Assembly (NCBI GenBank): GCA_947044365.1
Contig: OX345636.1
Span: forward strand, 124,001 to 188,000
Direction of reading: 5' to 3'
From: Petrosia ficiformis
Lineage: Eukaryota; Porifera; Demospongiae; Haplosclerida; Petrosiidae
DNA: 64,000 nucleotides
Of this stretch, positions 22,301 to 34,462 are shown piece after piece. The notes under the pieces are model-generated. The model searched no databases and was not told the DNA's origin. It was given only the letters and a program-made list of their open reading frames with translations. A program made the position numbers and the translations under genes. Within the stretch, counting starts at the first letter, position 1. Every line of letters starts with the position of its first letter.

Positions 22301-25300
22301 CATTGTCTTCATATCTTCCTCATCTAATGAAATATATAATACTAATATTCAATAGTATTGCTTATATGATAATCACTAATTATTATAATATAATATAATA
22401 ATGTATAATATTGACCTTCTTTCAATAGTTGTATCTCATCATTTGATGTCATGTCTGGTTTATCCTCATCTATAGGTTTTGGTAACTCCTCTTTTATGGT
22501 TTCTATTTCGTCAGTTTTCTTATTTCCTTCCATTACTTCAATAATTTCCTCATCTAATGAAAACATATAATATTCAACACATTATCATAATATGTGTATT
22601 AATATAAACCTGATGTAATGGTAGATGTGTGTGTAAGTGTCTTTTTCAATAGAATAATTCGTTTCTTTGAGTCTTCCAGTTCTTGTGATTTAGCTAATGA
22701 TATTGTCTTTTGGATTTCTAATAACTTGTGAGATTCTTGTAACTCTAAAACAAAATCATCACATGATAAATTATTATTAAGTGATTATATTATCTCACGT
22801 TTGTTCAACATGTCCACTGTATATTTAAGAGATGATTCACTAGACTGTAACAAAGTAAGTTTCATATCTTTCTCTTTCGCATCAGTACTCCATTTCTCTG
22901 CTTCTTTCTCACGTATTATCACATCTCTTGTTTTATACCAGTACTGTTCACTATCCCAAATACGTTTCAATATCCACTCATCATCACTATACTCTATATG
23001 ATAATAATGATAACAATATTAATAATAATAATATGATAAACGTATTCCAATGATTGCTTTGTGGTGTCCAAAATTCATTAATCATGGCTGTCTCTCATGC
23101 CTGAAGCCCAACAGCCTATTATAGTTATTATTTGCATTATGCAGTCTCCTTACTTGTAAAACATTAGAAATATATTTCAGATGGAAGAGCTATTAGTTCA
23201 TGTTTCTATACAAACTACAAACCTGTAGGCTTCTTCTATCTAGACTATAGATATCGAGCGTGTGTTCTATTATGTGCCACACCCATTAATTGAGTGATCT
23301 CCCTGGAATGACACTACTTTCTTAACTATGTAGCATGTATACAACTCATATTCATGTAAGTGCATAATAATGTATATATAAATACACACCAAACCCATAG
23401 CAATCATATAATATACTCTCTCCATGGTTTCATACAGGATATTTTGTTAGGGAGGGGAAATAAGCGATCACATGAGGCACACTGGGGTTGTCTGGTTTCT
23501 GGGAGTGCTCGATCCCCAGCAAATATTGAAAAAATTTAGGCTTTTTGAGTTACTTCTGGTGCCCCAGAAGGCTTGTAACTGAGATGTTTTTGCACATTGA
23601 AATAAATCTGGTCTGAAATCCAGGGGTGGTTTGGGGTAACTCAAGTTACGTAGCTGTATGAAACCCTACTCTGATCAAAATTTTGTTAGCTTTCAAAACA
23701 AAATGTCATCATCTTTTGGAGGCTATTTTAAATTGCTATATATTCTATCCATTTTGCATATATATATGCAGAACTGTGGAGTATAATAATAATATTATCC
23801 ACTATATTGTACATATCAATATATTATACTCATCATATCAATTACATGTATTATAGTAATAAAGGTGTGTCATTACATGTGTATACATGTACATTACACT
23901 AACTACACATTATAAGGTTTAACTATTTTCCATGTAACAATGTAAACATTATTAATTAAATTAGGTTTAAATCACTTGTGATAACAAGAGAACAATCATC
24001 CATACATACATATATACATACATACATACATACATACATAGACATGAAAACATACATACATATACATACATACATACATACAACATACGCACATACATAC
24101 ATATATACATACATACATGCATACATACATACATACACACATAGACATAAATACATTCATATACACAAACATACATACAACATATATATATACATACATA
24201 CATACATACATACATACATACATACATACATACATACATACATACATACCTACATACATACACACATACATACATACATACATACATACGTACATATATA
24301 CATATATAAATACGTACATACTTGCATACATACGTGCATATGTACATACATACGTAAGTACGTACGTACATACGTACGTACATATATACATACATACGTA
24401 CATACATATATACATACATAAATACATACATACACATTATATTATTAGTAGTATCAAGTTTCTAAGGAATGTAATTAAATGTTATCATATCATATTATAA
24501 TATTAAAGGTGTGTCTTCACATATATATACTAGTATATGTATTTATATAATAATTATACATTTATGTGTGGAACACTTATTAGGTTTCAATACACAATAA
24601 TGTGATAACATTTACTAATGAACTAGTGAGTATGTAAGTGTGTAAATATTAATTATATATATATAATATGTATATGAATATAATTATATATAATACTATA
24701 AAGTTGCATATATTACATACACACATACATATATATACACCTACATACATACATGTAACATAACACATCCTAAACGAAATACTAAGTATTCAGGTATTAT
24801 ACATGTACATATGTGTGTATGTATGTACATACATACATACATGCTTACATACATGTACATAGATACATACACATGTATGCATGCATATCTAAGTGCTTAT
24901 GTACATAAATATGTACCTAGCATGATAGCAAAAGGTGTAGAAATGATCAACAAACTAACAGCCACAATAACATGTATGTTTGTATGTATGTACATACACA
25001 CGTACATACATACATACTTGTACTGTATACCTACATACACATGTACCTGTACATACATACATACATACAAACATATACACATACACATACACTGATACAT
25101 ACATACATACATACATACATACATGGATGTACATACATACATAAATACACACATATACACATACAATGTATATGTACATAGTACGTATGTGTGTATGTGT
25201 GTATTTATGTATGTATGTATTAATGTATGTATGTACATGTATGTATGTATGTATGTACTACATACATACATACATACACAAATAAATACATATATGAGTG

Positions 25301-28300
25301 TACATACATACACATATAAATATATACATATGTACGTACATACACATGTACATACATACATACATACATATATACATACATACACATACACATATATTTG
25401 TACAACATACATACACACAATCATACATACATACATGTACATACATACATAAATACATACATACTTAAATACAAATAGACACATGCACACACATACATAC
25501 ATACATGAATATACATACATAAATACATATATACATAACATATATATAAATACATACATACATACAGACACACCAAAATACAGGCTTAGATACATATATA
25601 CATACGTACATACATACATACATACATACATACATGTACATACATATACACATACATACATACAGACATAGATACGTACATACATACATATATCCATACA
25701 TAGAAACGTACAAACAACACATAAATACATACAAACATACATAAATTATTAAGCACATTCACACATGCATACCTACTTACATACATACATATACACATAC
25801 ATTCCTACAAACTACAGTGTACATACATACATAAATATATACATACATACATACATACATACATACATACATACATACATACATACATACATACATACAT
25901 TATAGTATCAAGTTTCTAAGGAATGTAATTAAAAGTTATCATATCATATTATAATAATAAAGGTGTGTCTTCACATGTATATACTATATAGTATATGTAT
26001 TTATATAATAATTATATTTATGTGTGGAACACTTATTAGGTCTCAATACACAATAATGTGATAACATTTACTAATGAACTAGTGAGTATGTAAGTGTGTA
26101 TAAACTACAATATGATATACATATACACATACATGTACATGTACAAATACATATGCTACATACTTGCATATACATACATATATACACCTACATACTGACA
26201 TATGTACATACATACATATAATGAATGAATGTAATGTAAATACACACATAACACATCATAAATGAAATACTAGATATTCAGGTATTATATATATGCGTAT
26301 ATATGTGTGTATGTATGTATGTACATAACTACATGCTGTATACATGTACATAGACACATACACATGTATGCTTGAATATCTAAGTGCTTATGTACATAAA
26401 TATGTACCTAGCATGATAGCAAAAGCTGTAGCAATGATCAACAAACAAACATCCACAATGACATGCATGTTTGCATGTAAGTACATATATTATGTAGATA
26501 CTTGTACAGTATATATACATACGTACGTACGTACATACGTACGTACGTACGTACATACATACATACATATATACATACGTACGTACATACATACATACGT
26601 ATGTATGTATGTACGTACATACATACATATATGTACGTACATACATTGTATGTACGTGCATACACATATACAAACCACATACATAAATACATACATACAT
26701 ACAAAAATGTAAATACATACACACATACATAAATACATACATATGCACGTACACATGTACATACAAACATACATACAAACATAGATACTTACATAAATAC
26801 ACATATGCATACATACATACATAGGTACATATGTACTTATATACATACATAAATGCATACATACGGACATACATTAATAGATACATATATACGTACGTAT
26901 GTTTATACAATTATAGATGTGTATGTACATATACACACAGGTGAACATACATGAATGTAAGTATGTAGGTACATACATAGTTACCTATAAACACACACAC
27001 ACACACAAATAAACACACATATTATATAAAGATATTATAATACCACACACACAAGATAATAATTATGTTAGTAAATACAAACATAGTTAATTATGTATTA
27101 TAATTAAAATTCTTGTTAATCATATTTCTCATGTAGTGAACATGATAATAATCACTAATAATAATGTATCACATGATATTAATTATCATACCTAGTTCCA
27201 CAATAATAGTGACGTCACATCCTGTCACTAGAATATTAGTATTATCAGATCTATTGTATCGTTTGTGTCCTCCATTAATTATGATCCATACTCTATTATT
27301 AGATATATGATATGGTGTTATTGAGTGGTGATATCGTTTAGTAACACATTCAGGTAGATTAATCTGAAGAGATGAATATATTAACATATAAACAATATGA
27401 TTACATGTTATAAATGAGGAACACATTATTATATATTAGTACAAGAAAGAGTATGTTTCATTTAATATAATATATTATAAATGTAATGATAACACTTTTA
27501 ACTCATATTTGTGATATACCAGTATTTTAAATATTAATATTTGATGATAATAAAACTGATACTAATATAAATTAATATATAATATAATAATGTATTACAT
27601 GTGTCATGTGATGTACGTTACCTGATACCAGATTAAACTGGATATATCCAGTATCCAGCTGTCATTCAGTGGTTGAGCACCATCACCCAGTCCACCAATA
27701 GTTATTAAATGTGAAGTGAGTTGTCCATTAGATGATATACTATTAATAATACTAGTAGCATGGTTATCTCTACCCTTTGGCCACTTCATTTCAGTAGTTG
27801 ATTTTACTATTTTCTTAAAATCCTATAGTATTATTAATATAAATATTATACATGTGATTATTATTAATATTAATATATAATTATAATAAACAAGTCACTA
27901 ATTATAATAATTAATTAATAAGTGAGTGTGGTTTACAAGTGGATTATTATATGATCATATAAATTATGAATATTTATTATTTACTACTAAACACAACATG
28001 TACTCTTTTATTAGTAAATATTTTGATAGTATTAATAATCATGTGATTAAAAGTTATATTTCACATAATCAAATATTTGTGCTCATTTATCAAAACACAA
28101 ATATTATGAAAATATCCACATCATGAAGAAATGTATGATTATGATACTTGTAAGACACACCTCCTTAATTATATATTATTATTAAACATGTTTATAATCA
28201 GGTATTGATCCAGGGTGAGTACTGGGATGATACCTTTTATGATTTATTAAAGAGATTCATATCAGCTTGAAGATACAACTTCATTATAATAACATTTGAA

Positions 28301-29563
28301 AGATGTGTCTTTAAGTAATCATGAATATCATTAAAGCTTGTTTTGTGTATAATTATAATAATAGTACATGTAATTTGTATAATTATATTCCAGTTAACCA
28401 CACTCTACATAATAATTAATAATATAATATTATGTACTCTACATGTACACTGTTTAACACAACCTTTTCAGTGACTATAGATTCAATACTGATAATATAA
28501 ATATAATTTATATTAGTAATGAAACTATATAATGTAATGTATTATAACTCAATTATTATTAATACTAAACACTTAATAACTCACTATTGTATTATGGGAA
28601 TATGTAAATATATATAGATCATTAATAGAATAGTAACGATTCCTTTCATTAATAGTGAATCCTCCAAACATCACACCCCTGTTACCAGGAAGTGTATTGA
28701 TGGTGGAATAGGCCAATGGTGGTGGACGAGTACCTGTTATGACAGGTACTATCCATTGACCTGAAGAAAATACATGATATCATTATGATGTAATATATAA
28801 TATGAGTCATGTAATACCTGGTGATGTGGTGAAGTTCATACAATGGATTTCATTTGTGTATGAAAGATGTGGGCTATTAGGAGAAGGAATGTATTGAGCA
28901 TGTGTTTGTCTAGTGAGTGGTGTTGGTCCCCTACCACCAGAGAGAAACAAGTTATCTTCTCCATTCATATTGAATGATATCATTCCACAGCCATCTTTTC
29001 TCATTGGTATATTATCAGTAGTAGTACTGATAATCTCATTCCAGTTTAATGTAAGAGTGTTTAGTTTATAGAGATTATTGTGGAAACAGTCGAGTTCTTT
29101 ACAGCATCCTCCAAAGTATAATACGCTATCCTTTATACTAGTACAAGCATAGTCAAACACTCCAGCAGGTGGATTACTTGTGGTAGACTTTCTTTCCCAT
29201 TTGAATGCAGATAATTCAAATACATCCACTGTTGATGTTATTCTCCTTTTATCATCACTGTCATGTAAACGAGGTAGATCCTTCTGGTCCCCTCCCCAGC
29301 AGTATATCTTCTTTCTCACTAGTATAGTGGAATGATCAACCCTCCAATTCAATTGACCTGATAATAAATAATTATTACATGATTATAATAACATGACAAG
29401 TAACACACATATCTAATAAATACATGTTACTAATACATACACTAGTACTTGTTTATTAATAACTACATATGCAATAATATTATATGTATTTCAATATAGA
29501 TATGAGTAACTTATTTAACTGATATGTCAAGTGGTAGCATGTAATTCACTCACCTGTTGACAT
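19377..29563 (-). CDS. Kelch-repeat / coiled-coil / ZU5 protein (multi-exon)
   Basis: Proposed exons run from ATG at 29563: 29563-29554 (MSTG), 29357-28818, 28760-28585, 27822-27622, 27363-27192, 22993-22799, about 22745-22609, 22556-22416, 22325-22191, 22021-21924, 21866-21644, 21588-21033, 20983-20880, about 20831-20673, 20622-20428, 20371-20309 and 19741-19377. Junction phases that I checked agree. The first five exons encode kelch-like blades ([39 protein letters not shown]). A Glu/Lys-rich coiled coil follows. Then comes a ZU5 domain ([32 protein letters not shown]), a run of about 12 prolines and an acidic linker. After that is a possible UPA-like part ending in RFLDTSSIT and an unrecognised C-terminal helix-rich tail of about 110 residues. 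Kelch propellers and ZU5 modules both bind proteins, so a cytoplasmic adaptor role is likely, but its partners are unknown. The 4.2-kb intron between exons 5 and 6 is packed with repeats. One gene rather than two is inferred from phase continuity across that intron. Confidence 0.8.
21033..21588 (-). other. ZU5 domain exon of the kelch gene
   Basis: Single exon with acceptor TATCAG and donor AAG|GTAATT. It opens [18 protein letters not shown] and holds the ZU5 core [20 protein letters not shown]. It ends in a polyproline run encoded by GGA/GGT repeats on the plus strand (21103-21138) and an acidic serine-rich linker. ZU5 domains occur in ankyrins, UNC5 and PIDD. Confidence 0.8.
22056..22183. 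repeat. Microsatellite, TAATACTGG unit
   Basis: About 14 copies of a 9-bp unit (TACTGGTAA, some with TAT) in an intron of the kelch-ZU5 gene. Confidence 0.9.
23045..23275. repeat. Dispersed repeat family R1, copy 1
   Basis: Shares AACAGCCTATTATAGTTATT, ATTCA(T/G)TAATCATGGCTG, CTATTAGTTC and GAGCG..CGT.TT blocks in the same order with 46045-46265. Non-coding. Confidence 0.7.
23426..23665. mobile_element. MITE-like element with 12-bp TIRs
   Basis: GGTTTCATACAG (23426-23437) and CTGTATGAAACC (23654-23665) are exact inverses and bound 240 bp of non-coding sequence inside the large intron of the kelch gene. No clear target duplication was seen. Confidence 0.6.
23990..24435. repeat. CATA microsatellite array
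   Basis: Interrupted (CATA)n with some CATACGTA variants, in a kelch-gene intron. Frames through it are artefacts. Confidence 0.92.
24454..25911. repeat. 1.4-kb repeat unit, copy 4 (uninterrupted)
   Basis: Complete unit beginning CAAGTTTCTAAGGAATGTAA. It shows the empty site matching the mariner insertion at 15096/16794 (near 24903) and ends in a long (CATA)n tract. It gives the reference order of blocks for the other copies. Confidence 0.88.
25912..27020. repeat. 1.4-kb repeat unit, copy 5 (diverged)
   Basis: Starts CAAGTTTCTAAGGAATGTAA and carries the ATGATAGCAAAAGCTGTAG block near 26413. The CATA part is richer in CGTA. Tandem to copy 4 in the kelch-gene intron. Confidence 0.85.
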
Positions 29564-29634
29564 ATTCGAAGTGAGAAAGAAGAATACAAGATAGCTGTAG
29601 GATGGGAGCCACACATTTGCGTTATCTGAAAACT

Positions 29635-29648
29635 ATTGGTTGCTATGG
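29635..29648 (-). promoter_or_regulatory. Possible CCAAT box / RFX half-site upstream of kelch-ZU5 gene
   Basis: ATTGGTTGCTATGG reads CCAAT on the minus strand, about 75 bp before the proposed start. The GTTGCTATGG part resembles an RFX X-box half-site. Position fits a core promoter, but the motif is short. Confidence 0.25.
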
Positions 29649-29728
29649 TATCACATGATGACTATCATGTGAACAATTAAGCAATGAATAAATTATTTAC
29701 ACAAGCCAAACGTCAGTACGACTATATA

Positions 29729-32700
29729 GTAATACTACTGATAGTACTACTAGTAATACTGAATACAGCACTACTGATAGTACTACTAGTAATACTGAAT
29801 ACAGCACTACTGATAATACTACTAGTAATACTGAATACAGCACTACTGATAGTACTACTAGTAATACTGAATACAGCACTACTGATAGTACTACTAGTAA
29901 TACTGAATACAGCACTACTGATAGTACTACTAGTAATACTGAATACAGCACTACTGATAGTACTACTAGTAATACTGAATACAGCACTACTGATAGTACA
30001 ACTAGTAATACTGAATACAGCACTACTGATAGTACTACTAGTAATACTGAATACAGCACTACTGATAGTACTACTAGTAATACTGAATACAACACTACTG
30101 ATAGGACTACTAGTAATACTGAATACAACACTACCAATAGTACTACTAGTAATACTGAATACAGCACTACTGATAGTACTACTAGTAATACTGAATACAG
30201 CACTACTGATAGGACTACTAGTAATACTGAATACAACACTACCGATAGTACTACTAGTAATACTGAATACAACACTACTGATAGGACTACTAGTAATACT
30301 GAATACAACACTACCAATAGTACTACTAGTAATACTGAATACAGCACTACTGATAGTACTACTAGTAATACTGAATACAGCACTACTGATAGGACTACTA
30401 GTAATACTGAATACAACACTACCGATAGTACTACTAGTAATACTGAACACAGCCATACAGATAGTACTACTAGTAATACTGAGTACAGCACTACTGATAG
30501 TACTTCAAGTAATACTGCTACTAGAAACACTGAATACAGCATTAGTGATAGTAATACTGAATACAGCACTACTGATAGTACTACTAGTAATACTGAATAT
30601 AGCACTACTGATAGTACTACTAGTAATACTGAATACAGCCCTACTGATAGTACTACTAGTAATACTGAATACAGCACTACTGAAAGTACTACTAGTATTA
30701 GTGAATACAGCACTACTGATAGTACAACTAGTAATACTGAATACAACACTACTGATAGTACTATAATTAATACTGAATACAGCACTACTAATAGTACTAT
30801 TAGTAATATTGAATAAAGCCCTACTGATAGTACTACTAGTAGTACTGAGTACAGCACTACTGATAGTACTTCAAGTAATACTGCTACTAGAAACACTGAA
30901 TACAGCATTAGTGATAGTAATACTGAATACAGCACTACTGATAGTACTACTAGTAATACTGAATACAACACTACCGATAGTACTACTAGTAATACTGAAC
31001 ACAGCCATACAGATAGTACTACTAGTAATACTGAGTACAGCACTACTGATAGTACTTCAAGTAATACTGCTACTAGAAACACTGAATACAGCATTAGTGA
31101 TAGTAATACTGAATACAGCACTACTGATAGTACTACTAGTAATACTGAATACAGCACTACTGATAATACTACTAGTAATACTGAATACAGCACTACTGAT
31201 AGTACTACTAGTATTACTGAATACAGCACTACTGATAGTACAACTAGTAATACTGAATACAGCACTACTGATAGTACTACTGGTAATACTGAATACAGCA
31301 CTACTGATAGTACTACTAGTAATACTGAATACAGCACTACTGATAGTACTACTAGTAATACTGAATACAGCACTACTGATAGTACTACTAGTAATACTGA
31401 ATACAGCACTACTGATAGTACTACTAGTAATACTGAATACAGCACTACTGATAGTACAACTAGTAATACTGAATACAGCACTACTGATAGTACTACTAGT
31501 AATACTGAATACAGCACTACTGATAGTACTACTAGTAATACTGAATACAGCACTACTGATAGGACTACTAGTAATACTGAATACAACACTACCGATAGTA
31601 CTACTAGTAATACTGAATACAGCACTACTGATAGGACTACTAGTAATACTGAATACAACACTACCGATAGTACTACTAGTAATACTGAACACAGCCATAC
31701 AGATAGTACTACTAGTAATACTGAGTACAGCACTACTGATAGTACTTCAAGTAATACTGCTACTAGAAACACTGAATACAGCATTAGTGATAGTAATACT
31801 GAATACAGCACTACTGATAGTACTACTAGTATTACTGAATACGATAGTACTACTAGTAATACTGAATACAGACACACTGATATTACTACTAGTAATACTG
31901 TATACAGCACTACTGATGGTACTACTAGTAATACTGAATGCAGACGTACTGATAGTTCTACTAGTAATAATGAATACAGCACTACTGATAGTACAACTAG
32001 TATTACTGAATACGATAGTACTACTAGTAATACTGAATACAGACACACTGATATTACTACTAGTAATACTGTATACAGCACTACTGATGGTACTACTAGT
32101 AATACTGAATGCAGACGTACTGATAGTTCTACTAGTAATAATGAATACAGCACTACTGATAGTACAACTAGTAATACTGAATACAGCACTACTGATAGTA
32201 CTACTAGTAATACTGAATACAGCACTACTGATAGTACTACTAGCAATACTGAATACAGCCATACTAATAGTACTGCTAGTAATACTGAATATAGCACTAA
32301 TGATAGTACTACTAGTTATACTGTATACAGCACTACTGATAATACTCCTAGTAATACTGCAGACAGCCCTACTAATAGTACTGCTAGTAATACTGAATAC
32401 AGCACTACTGATAGTACCACTAGTAATACTGAAGACAGCACTACTGATAATACTACTAGTAATACTGAATACAGCACTACTGATAGTACTACTAGTAATA
32501 CTGAATACAGCACTACTGATAGTACTACTAGTAATACTGAATACAGCACTACTGATAGGACTACTAGTAATACTGAATACAACACTACCGATAGTACTAC
32601 TAGTAATACTGAATACAGCACTACTGATAGGACTACTAGTAATACTGAATACAACACTACCGATAGTACTACTAGTAATACTGAACACAGCCATACAGAT

Positions 32701-34290
32701 AGTACTTCTAGTAATACTGAGTACAGCACTACTGATAGTACTTCAAGTAATACTGCTACTAGAAACACTGAATACAGCATTAGTGATAGTAATACTGAAT
32801 ACAGCACTACTGATAGTACTACTAGTAATACTGAATACAACACTACCGATAGTACTACTAGTAATACTGAATACAGCACTACTGATAGGACTACTAGTAA
32901 TACTGAATACAACACTACCGATAGTACTACTAGTAATACTGAACACAGCCATACAGATAGTACTACTAGTAATACTGAGTACAGCACTACTGATAGTACT
33001 TCAAGTAATACTGCTACTAGAAACACTGAATACAGCATTAGTGATAGTAATACTGAATACAGCACTACTGATAGTACTACTAGTATTACTGAATACGATA
33101 GTACTACTAGTAATACTGAATACAGACATACTGATATTACTACTAGTAATACTGTATACAGCACTACTGATGGTACTACTAGTAATACTGAATGCAGACG
33201 TACTGATAGTTCTACTAGTAATAATGAATACAGCACTACTGATAGTACAACTAGTAATACTGAATACAGCACTACTGATAGTACTACTAGTAATACTGAA
33301 TACAGCACTACTGATAGTACTACTAGCAATACTGAATACAGCCATACTAATAGTACTGCTAGTAATACTGAATATACCACTAATGATAGTACTACTAGTT
33401 ATACTGTATACAGCACTACTGATAATACTCCTAGTAATACTGCAGACAGCCCTACTAATAGTACTGCTAGTAATACTGAATACAGCACTACTGATAGTAC
33501 CACTAGTAATACTGAAGACAGCCCTACTAATAGCACTACTAGTAACACTGCATATGATAGTACTACTATTAATATTGAATATAGCACTACTAATAGTACT
33601 ATTAGTAATATCGAATAAAGCCCTACTGATAGTACTACTAGTAGTACTGAGTACAGCACTACTGATAGTACTTCAAGTAATACTGAATACAGCACTACTG
33701 ATAGTACTACTAGTAATAGTGAATACAGACCTACTGATAGTACTACTAGTAATACTGAATACAGCACTACTGATAGTACTACTAGTAATACTGAATACAG
33801 CACTACTGATAGTACTACTAGTAATACTGAATATGATAGTACTACTAGTAATACTGAATACAGCACTACTGATAGTACTACTAGTAACACTGAATACAGC
33901 ACTACTGATAGTACTACTAGTAAAACTGTATACAGCACTACTGATAGTACTACTAGTAATAGTGAATACAGACCTACTGATAGTACTACTAGTAATACTG
34001 AATACAGCACTACTGATAGTACTACTAGTAATACTGAATACAGCACTACTGATAGTACTACTAGTAATAGTGAATACAGACCTACTGATAGTACTACTAG
34101 TAATACTGAATACAGCACTACTGATAGTACTACTAGTAATACTGAATACAGACCTACTGATAGTACTACTAGTAATACTGAATACAGCACTACTGATAGT
34201 ACTACTAGTAATACTGAATACAGACCTACTGATAGTACTACTAGTAATAGTGAATACAGCACTCCTTATAATAGTGCTAGTAATATTAAA
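29729..34290 (+). repeat. 36-bp minisatellite, block 1 (about 126 units)
   Basis: Unit of 36 bp made of ACTACTGATAGTACTACTAG followed by TAATACTGAATACAGC. Because 36 is divisible by three, four of six frames stay open for hundreds of codons. One plus frame would read TTDSTTSNTEYS, the other LLIVLLVILNTA. The TTDSTTSNTEYS frame meets TAA near 30815 and 33616, so block 1 is not an intact gene. Higher-order blocks are repeated inside, for example TTCAAGTAATACTGCTACTA near 30504, 30869, 31058, 31747, 32742 and 33000. Confidence 0.95.
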
Positions 34291-34295
34291 ACAAT

Positions 34296-34372
34296 GCAAT
34301 AATAAATAAATAAATAAATAGATAAGGAGATAAATAAAATAAAATATAAATAAAAAAAAATAAAAAAAAAGG
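34296..34372. repeat. A-rich (AAAT)n tract
   Basis: AAAT repeats and two runs of nine A at the junction between minisatellite block 1 and the reverse-transcriptase element. Confidence 0.9.
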
Positions 34373-34462
34373 ACATGTACATAACTAGGTATTGAGAAGT
34401 CAGTTAATTAGATGACCTTCGGCAAGCAGAAAGTCAATCTGGTATTCATTGGCTGGATGGTT

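Noticed and set aside
23956..26910. Many ORFs on both strands in the kelch-gene intron
   Set aside because: CATA microsatellite artefacts.
29684..34309. ORFs of 360, 866 and 1166 codons (LLIVLLVILNTA and LYSVLLVVLSVV types)
   Set aside because: By-products of a 36-bp minisatellite whose period is divisible by three; apparent membrane segments are an artefact.
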